From the NCBI GenBank assembly GCA_963575745.1, contig CAUYUJ010020726.1, positions 1,135,969 through 1,199,968 on the forward strand: a stretch of DNA of 64,000 nt. Direction: 5' to 3'. The translations under genes and the position numbers were made by a program. The notes under the pieces were generated by a model that saw nothing but the letters and a program-made list of their open reading frames with translations, was not told the origin of the DNA and ran no database searches. Shown piece after piece: positions 1-9,500 of the stretch (positions are counted from its first letter, which is position 1; every line of letters starts with the position of its first letter). The DNA is from Prorocentrum cordatum (Eukaryota > Sar > Dinophyceae > Prorocentrales > Prorocentraceae).

Positions 1-99
1 GGGCTCACATACACTCTTTAATTTGAAGGACCTCGAATTACTCCATCCACCACACCTCGAGCAAAATGCGATCCCCGAAAAAAAAACATGCAGGTGGGG

Positions 100-2336
100 A
101 ATGTGGGCGTGGTGAAATCCCTGAGCCATATATTGGGTGCACGGCTTATCTAACCAGGGGGCCTTCTGCCCCGCGAACTGGTACCTGAAACAAATCCTGC
201 ACCTGAGCCCCTCTTTACAATCCTCCAAGACGTGTTTGGCATGTCCCCACTTACGGGTCGGCCTGGGTTGCTTGGGTCGAGGAGAGGAGGGAAACCTAAA
301 GTCACCCCAGACTGCAACCTGGATGGTGGCGAGACGCCTAGAGACGAGCTGCATCTCAGCGTCTTCGGCATCGATGCTGTCAAGCACTGTCTGAGGAAGC
401 TGGACGTGGGTGGCGGCGCCGTTGGCTACCTCATCCGCGAGCGAATTGGCCAAAAGGGCCCACGGCTGAATATTATACGTGTCCCAGCCCTCTTAGCTAG
501 GATGGGACTTGATTTTGTGAAACTCAACGGGCCCATCATGGGCCTCGAAGGCGGTCCAAAAATCAAGCCATACATCGGGATCGGAACGTGGCTTCCACCT
601 AGACCCCCTCAGAGCTCCCCGATGAACATAGTTGGAATCCACGGCCAAGGTAATCTCTCCCTGCACTTGGCGCAGGGCCTGGGTGGCGGCGTACAGCTCG
701 CCGCGGTTGACCGTCTGCTTTCCTGGCAGGCTCCCTCGAAGCGTGCCTACTAGTTCGTAATCTGTGTCCAATACTGCTACCCCCCAGCCCACGCGCCTTT
801 TTCGAGGATCTTGGTTGTGTGGGCCCCCCACTGGCGTCGGACCCGACCAAGAATTTGCCGTTCACCTGCATCCCTTGGAGAACGAACGTGCCCGTGGCGC
901 GGTGGACTGGGGTGGGTGGGTTAACTTCAGCGAGTCCTGTGGTGAACTCGGCTGGCTGGAACGCGCGGCCCCACTTGATGGGGTATGACGGGATATGCTC
1001 CACTGCCCTCAAAACAAGATGATTAGAATCGAGAGTAGCCTCGTCGGTGCACTGCTGGAGCGCGGGACAGGTCCAGAAGCGGTGGAGGTCGTCCTCCTCT
1101 GGGGCGTCACACCTCGGGCACCTGGCTGAAACATCTGGCGTGCACGAGTGTAGTCGGCCGCACGTCCAAACTGAACCCTTGCTAATGATGCGGAGGGCTT
1201 TAGCACATGCTGGCGCCTCCTCTCTCCGAAACTTCTGGCAAATAACCTTATGACTGTAAACATCCACTCCTTCCTCAGCTCCTCCCCCAAGATAAACCTT
1301 CGACGCCCGAGACCAGATAGTTCGGGAGATGTGTTGGGAGAAAGCGTTGATGAACTCCTCCTGCCTCTTGAGGCCCCCAGGGGTGACAATGAAGCGCCTC
1401 TGATCTGGTAGGATCCATCCTCAAGGGCCCACGGGATACACGTCAAAGTCCAGGACGGTGGCGATAGTGGCCGAAAAAAAAGGAAACAACCTTGCTCCAC
1501 CGAGACTTCCCTGCAAGCCTTTCTACTGTAGGAGCCCACCGCTTGTTGATAGCGGTGTGCAGCACTGAGTCCTGGTTGACCATGTCGAACCAGGCGGATA
1601 AAATCTGCATCGGCAAATAGTGAGCAGGATCCTCCTGCTCTTGTCCTTTCGGCGGCAGGGCGAAGCCCGTGGTAGTACAACCATACTTGGGAACATATCC
1701 AAGCCCACGGACAAGACGCCCCCGCACGTGCTTCAATTGCGTAGGGCATATTCCCTGGCCCTGGTGGCCCCAGAAGAGTTGTGGTTTGGCCCCAGTTGAG
1801 ACCAGCCTCCGAGCCCGTTTGATATTCCTGGACAGGTTCTGGATCGAGGTGAGCCTCTTGAGCCCCTTGCCGAACCTGGCGTTCCTGGTAGCAATCCTGC
1901 GTCTCTTTCTAAGAGTGGTATCCAGCCCCAGATCCCGCCCAAATCCCACTCGTTCGAAGGCCCATCCATGAGAACCCAGCGTGGAGCAGATGGACTGACC
2001 GACAGACTTGACCGAGCTGATGATGCAGGACTTGGGGGAAAGCAGACAGCCTCTGGCTTGTAGGGCTTCTCCTCGGTATATGATGGCCTCTGGGACGTCC
2101 ACTTGGAGCATCTTGTGGGATCCCCAGGCCCTGAGACGTAGGTCGTCCACCCACGTTCGAAACTTCAAATGAGGGAAGCGCCTGTGCATCTCGTCGAGTA
2201 TATCGTACAAAAAGGCGCGAGCGAACGAGGTAGACTGTGAGCACCCCTGCAGCATGCTCTCTGTCGGGCAGATGGCGCTGGAGCAGCCGAGCGAGGATGT
2301 GAGCACCCGCGCGGCCGTGTGAACCATCATGCCGAC
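100..2336 (-). pseudogene. 5'-truncated, decayed LINE-type retrotransposon (RT, zinc finger, RNase H)
   Basis: Read on the minus strand from 2336 downward. The first part carries the end of a reverse transcriptase palm (LQGCSQS, then TWVDD near 2122-2157, then LSPKSCIISS). It is followed by a zf-RVT-like finger (CPRCDAPEEDDLHRFWTCP near 1100-1160) and an RNase H domain (DASGGP, GELYAA, DSNYVH, KIKSHPS, and after a stop ANSLADEVA). A Cys-rich tail (CKEGLRCRIC) follows at about 200-240. The reading frame is broken four times: a shift at an A run (1474-1481 on +), an in-frame TGA at 1421-1423, a shift at a C run (824-829 on +), and an in-frame TAA at 493-495. Sequence upstream of the palm is replaced by a CCT tract at 2337. 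The RT/finger/RNase H order is typical of non-LTR elements. Both frameshifts lie in homopolymers, so some breaks could be sequencing errors, but the two stops argue for a dead copy. Confidence 0.8.
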
Positions 2337-2636
2337 AGCTCCTCCTCCTCCTCCTCCTCCTCCTCCTCCTCCTCCTCCTCCTCCTCCTCCTCCTCCTCCT
2401 CCTCCTCCCTTCCTCCTCCTCCTCCTCCTCCTCCTCCTCCTTATCCTCCTCCCCCTCCTCCTCCTCCTCCTCCTCCTCCACCTCCCTCCTCCTCCTCCTC
2501 CTCCTCCTCCTCCTCCTCCTCCTTCCTCCTCCTCCTCCTCCTCCTCCTCCTCCTCCTCCTCCTCCTCCCTCATCCCCCTCCTCCTCCTCCTCCTCCTCCT
2601 CCTTCTCCTCCTCCTCCACCCCTCCCTCCACCCCTC
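2337..2636. repeat. (CCT)n imperfect microsatellite
   Basis: About 300 bp of CCT triplets with scattered CCTT, CCA and TAT interruptions. It starts directly at the truncated end of the LINE remnant. Open frames across it encode only Pro, Ser, Leu, Arg, Glu or Gly runs and are not genes. Confidence 0.95.
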
Positions 2637-2698
2637 CCTCCACCCGTTCCGACAGCACGTGCCCAACCCCACCAGCGGATACAAGTTTGGACGCCCGG

Positions 2699-2885
2699 AA
2701 TGGGTACGGAAAGAATGGGTACAATGCCCAACAGCAAATGTTGTCCCAAACCAGCAGCGGCCGCTGTTGGGCAGGCGGCGTTCTGCCTCGAATGGACACA
2801 GGCCGCGGCGGCGTGGACAGTGAGTCCTGTTCAACATGAACAGGAACTGCTGTTGGGCATTGTACCCATTCTTTCCGTACCCATT
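2699..2885. repeat. Foldback unit with perfect 38-bp inverted arms
   Basis: Arms at 2699-2736 and 2848-2885 are exact reverse complements and begin AATGGGTACGGAAAGAATGG. The 111-bp spacer holds a further partial copy of the inner end (TGTTGGGCA near 2764) and a GTTCAACATGAAC palindrome near 2830. No coding sense. It could be a small foldback element or a terminal hairpin. From 2886 to about 3210 I see nothing recognisable. Confidence 0.75.
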
Positions 2886-3192
2886 TAGGAGGAAGGCAGC
2901 GCTGCTCGGGCCGGGCGAAAGGGGGGGATAGCAAAGGAGTGGGTGAGAATCAGCTCACGTAGCTGATTTTCCTGGCGCCTCCCGGCGCTGGGAGGCGCCC
3001 ATGTATCGATGGGCCCCTCGGTTGGGCCGAAACCAGCTGCATGCAGCAGATTTCGTAACCCCCCCTTTCCCAATCCCCCCCTTTCGTCCGGGCCCGAGCT
3101 GCGGGGGATGTCCCGCGCCCGTGCCTAGGGAGGCGCCGGGCTCGCCAGCCTCGTGGGCAAATTAATCTTGTCAACGCTTGCGGGGGAAGGCA

Positions 3193-3326
3193 TGAACGAT
3201 TCTTGCCCCGGTGCCGGTGCCGGTGCCGGTGCCGGTGCCGGTGCCGGTGCCGGTGCCGGTGCCGGTGCCGGTGCCGGTGCTGGTGCCGGTCCTGGTCTGC
3301 CCTGTGTTTAGTCAGAATCGAAAATC
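3193..3326. repeat. (GGTGCC)n hexanucleotide array 1 with conserved edges
   Basis: A run of GGTGCC units (about 3212-3292). It is preceded by GAACGATTCTTGCCC and followed by a 29-bp edge ending in GTCAGAATCGAAAATC. The same left edge flanks array 3 (43.19 kb) and the same right edge, inverted, flanks array 2 (36.69 kb), so the array is part of a dispersed unit and did not arise in place. The interval 3327-3760 holds CCT and CGA triplets and a short TAGCA-like stretch (3655-3715), with no gene. Confidence 0.75.
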
Positions 3327-3760
3327 TATTTCTTGGATCCTCCTCCTCCTGGTCCTTCTCCTCCTCGTCCTCCTCCTCGTCGTCCTCTCCCTTTTCCTCC
3401 TCCTCGGCCTCCTCCGCCTTCTCCACGCAGTTCTTGGAGCCTCTTGGGGGCGTTCTTGGGGCCTCCTTGGGCTCTTCGGCAGGCCTTCGCCAGGCCGTGA
3501 CGTTGACGACGACGACGACAGAAGACGGACGACGATGCGCATTTCTAGTGGCGCAAGGAGACGAACAATGCATGAACTCGGGGAAGCGTCGTCGTAGGCC
3601 TAACGTAAACTACCTGATGGGCCGGACCGCATAACATTCAATATCATAACCTAGCGTAGATGGCGTAGCATAGCATTGCACCGCATAGCATCGCATCACG
3701 CTGCATTAGTCTGGTGTCGCAACGGCTCGTGTACTTGTGCACAGACAAATGTTTGAGATA

Positions 3761-4798
3761 TTCTTGACGCTTCGCGTATCCCCTCCAGACCATCCAGGAA
3801 CGATCAGCAGGGGCGGCAGGACGCATGCAGTCGCGCAGCCGTCTTCGGGAAAACAAGCATCACAAATAGCTTCCCGCATTGAAGTTTAAGATGGAAATCG
3901 GTGCAAGCTACGATGGTGCTTCGATGAGGGGTGAGGGGTGTGTCGATGACTCGTAATGGCTGTTGCACTGATTTGAAACTCACGTGCGTTTCGAAACTTG
4001 GAGCCATATTGGGGCTCTCTTAGGGGTTCTCTTGGGGCCCTCTTGGGGCACTCCTGGAGCTCTGTCTTGGGGCTCTCTTGAGGTCCTCGTAGGGCCTTCG
4101 TGGAGCCCTCGCGGGGCTCTTTTGGGGCGTCTTGGGGCCCTCTTGGGGCTCTTTTGGGGGGTCAGGGGGCCTTTCTTGGGGCTCTTTTGGAATGCCTGAG
4201 GGGCTTCTTGGGGCCGTCTTGGACCCTTTCGCTCAAACATATGGGGGTCCTTCTTAATAATTCGGACACCCCCCCATCGGAGGCTCAAAAATGCCGTCCT
4301 GGGGTTCTCTTGGCCCGCTCTTGGAGCGCTCTTGGGCGCTCTCGGGGCCGTCTTGGGGTCCTGTTGGGCCCCTCGTGGGGCTATCTTGGACCGTCTTGGG
4401 GTCATCTTGAGGCCTCGAGGGCCCATCGGAAGCGAAAAAGCGAGAAGGTAAACAACATTGGTTGTCCTTAGGTGTTCGAAGGATTTGGGCCTCTTGGTGG
4501 GGTCTTCGGAGGCCTCGGACAGCACTTGAAACCTTCTTGGGGCCGTCTTGAAGCCTCTTCGACGTGCGTCGGAGGCTATCTTGACCCAACTGCTATCTTG
4601 GGCCATCTTGGAGGCCATCTCGCGCTCTCTGAGGCCCTCTTGGAGCCATCTTGGGCCATCTTGGGCGCTGCTATGGGTCGGGCCCCCCCCGTCCGAACGC
4701 ATGTAGGGGAGGGGGGGGAAACCTCCCAAACATGGAAAAGAAGGAGGTTGGAACGAGAAACGCCCTAGACCACCTGCGCCCAGAGGGCTGGTGGGATT
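3761..4798 (+). mobile_element. GCTTCGCG/TIR repeat family, copy 1 (1.04 kb)
   Basis: Begins TTCTTGACGCTTCGCGTATC and ends CCCAGAGGGCTGGTGGGATT. It shares these ends, and nearly its whole length, with the copy at 35288-36317. The start contains a form of ATCCCCACCAGCCC (clearest in copy 2) that is the reverse complement of the GGGCTGGTGGGAT end, giving a 13-14-bp terminal inverted repeat. The interior is a degenerate tandem of TCTTGGGGCC-type units. Long frames across it on both strands are by-products of the repeat. It reads as a non-autonomous DNA element; no transposase is encoded inside. Confidence 0.75.
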
Positions 4799-4813
4799 CT
4801 GTGTGGGTCCCCA

Positions 4814-4834
4814 CCGTGGCCATTTGGGCTCAAA
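4814..4834 (+). promoter_or_regulatory. Relic dinoflagellate spliced leader (DinoSL)
   Basis: CCGTGGCCATTTGGGCTCAAA matches the DinoSL body (CCGTAGCCATTTTGGCTCAAG) at 18 of 21 positions and lies 50 bp upstream of the ATG at 4885. Genomic SL relics are known in dinoflagellates and are explained by reintegration of cDNA from trans-spliced mRNA. Confidence 0.6.
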
Positions 4835-4884
4835 CTTCTGGGGCGACCTTCCGCACTTGAGTTCTTGGCGTGTCCATCGCAACC

Positions 4885-5856
4885 ATGTCAACTCAGGCCT
4901 TGCATGACGGAAGCAGCAGTCAACCTCTGTTCGGCGACGCCCAAGATTCTGCGCCATCAGTATTGGAATTCTACGATCGCATGGGCCTGGAGGTCATGAC
5001 AGACACTCTAGTGGAGGATCTCGCCGGCGGTGACACGCTAGCCTACGACGCAGCGACGGTCAAGATGATCGAGAAAGCAAACAAGCAAGAAGAATACATC
5101 AACAACAAGAAGGACCCGAAGGGCCAGGGCACCCGCAAGGAGAAGCTGCCCAGCGATGCAAAGCACAGCCATGGCGTCGACGAGGGGAAGCACTTGGGCG
5201 CCGTCGACAAATCACAATGGATTCAATCCAAGAGAAGCCGTCATCATCCTACTACGCCTACGCTCCAGCAGCAGCAGCGCGTGCGCGAGATCCCACGGCC
5301 GAGCACGGCCCCAGTCGCGGCCAGGCAGGACAAGCAGAACGTGGCGAACGTCGTGGGCGGCCGGCGCGCAGAGGACATGGAGGGCAAGCAGGGCGCGAAG
5401 ATGGAGAAGACCACTGCCGGTGGCCAGGAGAGCGCGAAGGAGAACGACGTGGGCGGCCAGGAGGACGTGAAGGGCATGAAGCGCAGCCGGGGCGGCCAGG
5501 GCGGCGCGGGCAGCGCGCAGGACGCCGCGGCCGCCGGTGGCCAGCCGGGAGGGTCGGTTCAGAAGGAGGCCGTCAAGGGCGACAACTGGGACCAGCTGGG
5601 CGCCAGCAAAATTGAGGAGATCCTCCCTTCAGACGACGAGGACAAGAAGCTCGCCCAAAAAACACACCAGGGCTTTTCTCTCCCCCGAGCCCACGAGGTC
5701 TTGGTTGAAGTCCAGCACGCGTACACGAGCATTGAGAAAGTCCCTGAGTTTGGCAAGAGCATCTTCGAGTCGATGACGAAATTCGCTGGCCCGCCTGAGG
5801 GGAAAGCAGCTGTCTTCACCATCACCTACAGGGCCGAAGTACGGAATAATGATTAG
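4885..5856 (+). CDS. Intronless hypothetical protein, 323 aa
   Basis: Uninterrupted frame from the first ATG to TAG. The N-terminus (about 1-60) has helical segments (SVLEFYDRMGLEVMTDTLVEDL). Residues about 80-220 are low complexity and rich in Gly, Gln, Lys, Ala and Glu. The last 90 residues are more ordered (KIEEILPSDDEDKK, then HEVLVEVQHAYTSIEKVPEF). I recognise no domain. Lack of introns plus the DinoSL relic 50 bp upstream suggests a retroposed, processed gene; every other host gene here has introns. A GT at 5839 could be a donor, so further exons cannot be excluded. The start at 4885 is preferred over an in-frame GTG at 4870. From 5857 to 6509 there is no gene, only a (CCT)n patch near 6220-6290. 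Confidence 0.55.
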   Translation: MSTQALHDGSSSQPLFGDAQDSAPSVLEFYDRMGLEVMTDTLVEDLAGGDTLAYDAATVKMIEKANKQEEYINNKKDPKGQGTRKEKLPSDAKHSHGVDEGKHLGAVDKSQWIQSKRSRHHPTTPTLQQQQRVREIPRPSTAPVAARQDKQNVANVVGGRRAEDMEGKQGAKMEKTTAGGQESAKENDVGGQEDVKGMKRSRGGQGGAGSAQDAAAAGGQPGGSVQKEAVKGDNWDQLGASKIEEILPSDDEDKKLAQKTHQGFSLPRAHEVLVEVQHAYTSIEKVPEFGKSIFESMTKFAGPPEGKAAVFTITYRAEVRNND

Positions 5857-6509
5857 GCCGACATGTTTTTTCGCAGTGACAGCGTAGTGCTAGCGCCAAT
5901 GCATCACCATTTCAAGTGGGAGACATTGATCCAACTCAATGAATAGTGTATCATTCGTTGTGGGCCCATGGTAGGGGGTTCAAGCCAGTTCAAGCCCGCT
6001 CGGACAACATTGGTAGTTGCCTTTACGAAATCCGAGACATCAAGCGAATCGCCCGCCTGGAATAGGATAGAGTACGAACTAGGTTTACTACGGCAGACCA
6101 AGATAGACATGGTAACCAAAGTGAACTAGATTAGAATAGAGTTGTGGAGAATACTCTTGGGCATCGCGAGCTCCTGGGAGATCCAGCAGAGTGCAATCTA
6201 ACAGGGATCCAAACGGGACTCCTCCTCCTCCTCCTCCTCCTCCACCTCCTCCTCCTCCTCCTACCTCCTCCCCCCTCCTCTCCCTCGACCCCCTGCCCCT
6301 GAGAGCAGCGAGGTCAGATCCACTGGCACGGGCCGCCCCCAGAGCTTCTCCTCCGCACTACTTCCCTGGGGCAGAGTCGCCCTTGCTGTGGATCCCGCAT
6401 TGTCGCCGAGCCATCCGAACCATCCTGACCAGTATCTCGTGCCAGCTGCGTCGGCGAGAAGACCCCCAAAGGCGTCCAGTCGCAGCGGCGAGGGCGACGC
6501 CTGACGCAC

Positions 6510-6524
6510 AGCCATTTTGGCTCA
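6510..6524 (+). promoter_or_regulatory. Relic DinoSL core
   Basis: AGCCATTTTGGCTCA is a perfect 15-nt match to the DinoSL core, 7 nt before the ATG at 6532. An exact 15-mer is not expected by chance in 64 kb. The outer SL bases on both sides have diverged. It marks the 5' end of the multi-exon gene that follows. Confidence 0.7.
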
Positions 6525-6531
6525 GCATGTT

Positions 6532-9500
6532 ATGGCCTCCGCCCTTGGCAAGAAAGAGGCTGCCGTCGTCGCCCTGCCGAGGCCCGGGCCTCGGCGGCCT
6601 CGATCTCCTCCTCTGCACTCTCCCCCCTGTCCTCGTCTCGTCCGGTTCCTCCCTCCCCTATCTGCTCCTCCACCGCCGCCTTCTCCTCCTCCTCCTCCTC
6701 CTCCTCACGTTCCCCTTCGTGTTCCTACGTCTGGGGCCTCTCGCAACTTCTGGTACATTGACCTGCGGTTAGATCTCCTATGATTATGGTCTCTCTCTCT
6801 CTCTCTTTGTTTATGGATTCCCTACCTCTGTGCTTAAAGGACTGGCCAGTGGATACCGCCCTGGGCGGTTCCCCCAGCATCCGCCCCGCGGTTCCCCCAG
6901 TTACGTCCCCTTAGCTTAGCGTTTCCTATCTCATCTTAGCTTAGCTTATTTCATCTTAGCTTAGCTTAGCTTCATCTTAGTTCAGGTTGATCTTAGCTTA
7001 GCTCACCTTCATCTTAGCTTCGCTGAGCTTTAGCATAGCAGAGCACAGCATAGCATGGCATAGCGTAGCATAGCATAGCGCAGTACAGCATATTAGCATG
7101 GGTGTAATTCCATACCTAGGCTCTGCCTAGAGGGTTAGCTTAGCTTAGCTTAGCTTAGCTTAGCTTATCTTGACTTAGCATAGCGCGGCGCTGCACTAGC
7201 ATAGCATAGCATAGCATAGCATAGCGTAGCATATCATAGCATAGCCAAGCATAGCCAAGCATAGCATAGCCAAGCATAGCATAGCATAGCATAGCATAGC
7301 CGAGCACATCATAGCATGTCATATCATGTCATAGCATGTCCTAGCGCAGCTTAGCATAACTTAGCTTAGCTTAGCATAGCTTAGCATAGCACAGCATGAC
7401 ATAGCATAACGTAGCATAACATAGCATAGCATAGCGCAGCATAGTGTAGCATATCATAGCATAGCATAGCGCAGCATAGCATGGCATGGCATAGCACAGC
7501 AACTAATGCTGCTTTCCTAGGGGCTCCAACTTCTAGGTCGGGTAGCACTGGGGTAATGTTATCTTTCTGCTTAAGGTCCGATGTGGACAAGATCCACTTC
7601 CTCGAATGCACGACTCCGGCGTGCTCCAGGCCCTTGGGCAAGATGAGTGCGACGACGAGGGGCGTGCACGAGATGGAAAGATCGAGGAGGCAACTCGGTT
7701 TCTTAAGGTAGTTTTGGAGGAGGTGGAGGATGGAGGGGCAGAGATGGAGGCGGAGGGGGAGGACTACGAGACGAAGGAGGGCAGGGGGGACTGGCGAGAA
7801 AACGCATGAGGCAGAAGGTAGGAGCCGAAGGGAACTTGGGGTGGGGCTGAGCGGAGGGGAGGCGAGACAGAAGGAGAGGGAAGGCATAAACCGTCGGTCA
7901 AATGGACTCTGCCGCTCTGAGAACCTTCAGCCTCCCGTGGCCACAGGGGGGGTCGAAGGAATGGTCGTATCAACGGGGGATGTGTGGCCGGGGGCAGATG
8001 GAGCAAGTGGGGGATTGAAGAACATTCCCCAGTGGTTCTGGCCTCCCCAGGTGCATTTGGACAATCCACAAAACTAAATGGGCGGGACTGCTGCCGAATG
8101 AGGTCCTGAATGACGGCACGACTTGGGCGCGTGGCACATCGAAGTTCGGGGTTTGGTCATTGCAGTGCGTTGTGTGCGCAGGCTTGGTGATGAGTAAAAA
8201 CACTACCAGCACCCTCGGCGATGATGCCTCTTGGGCCCCTGGGACCCCGACGTGCTCTGCGGGCCCTTCATGGGCCCAATGGCATCCTTAGGCTGCATGG
8301 GGCCTGAGAGTATCATTGGTCCGAGAGCCCCCCTCAGAAGCTGGTGCCAAGTGCAAGTTCACTACCGGACGGGCGCGCGACGCCCGGCTCTCAGTATTAT
8401 ACAATCACGCCGCGACACGCATGCATAAGACGTCGGTCGCCAAGTTGTCCGGCGGCGACGTCGCTGAGCTGACCCTGGAACTTGCACCGACCACGCAACA
8501 ATTCAGGTGATTGTTGTTATAACGACATGATTTGATCATCACGCTTCGCGTATCCCCGCCAACTCGTCCAACAACACTGCGCAAACGACTTGCTCTGATC
8601 ACGGACGTGGATGGGAACAACGAGGCTTCTTTTGAGACTTCCGTGGCCACTTGGGCCCGTCTTGGGGCGGTCTTGGAGTCTTTCGGAGCATGTTTGAAGT
8701 CATCGTGAGCCAACTTGAGCTATCTCGACCCATCTTGGAGTAGGTTTTGGGGGCCATCTCGGGACCATCTTGGGCCATCTGGGACGCTCCAATCATTCGC
8801 GGGGCGCTCCGTCCAAACCCAGGGCGACGGGGGTAGGAGGAGGGGTCCAAGGGGAAGAAGGGTAAGGTCGGGGAAAGGAAAGCTAAACCACTTACGCCCA
8901 GAAGGCTGGTGGTCTTGCAACCGCATATTTCTTCGTTTCGCATGGGCCCGTTCGTCGCCAATGGTTGGGCGGCTCGATCAATGATGGCCCGGTGGCTGGC
9001 CAGGGCACGCAATGCTCCCCATCATGTATTCATGCGCCCCCAGGTTGCTGCTGACTGCCGTCAGAAAGAACAAGGCCAATGGGGATTCTGGCGTTGTTGG
9101 AGTTGGGAAGCGAGCAAAATGTAGGAAAATGAAATATTGTTTAGCTGAGGCCCGCCGAGAAGTGATCCGGGAGGCCCTCGGCAATGCCATGGTGATTGGG
9201 TTGCAGCAAGACTCTCGTAAAGGTCGCCTTGCCATCAGATTCCAATTGTCATCTGCTGATCTTCGAGTGACTCGTGGTCTACTTGGCACGGTGAACATCG
9301 CAAGATACTTCTCTCTTGATGCTGTTGGTTGTCGCAATGGAACGCTGAAGGCAACCGCGCGTAAACCATATTAATAACAGAGGGAGGGGAGGAGAGGGAA
9401 GGAGGGAGGTTAGGGAGGGGAGTGGGAGTGATTGGGAGTCGCAGCCCGTCCTCCTCCTCCTCCTCCTCCCTCTCCCTCCTCCTCCTTCTCCTTCCTCCAC

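Noticed and set aside
3980-4957. 325-codon minus frame rich in PRRP and QEGPKT words
   Set aside because: It is the antisense of the TCTTGGGGCC interior of a TIR repeat; similar frames appear in every copy and in both orientations.
7481-7711. Alternative frame VRCGQDPLPRMHDSG for exon 7576-7707
   Set aside because: Only the SDVDKIHFLEC frame gives consistent phases with both neighbouring exons of the hAT-like gene.
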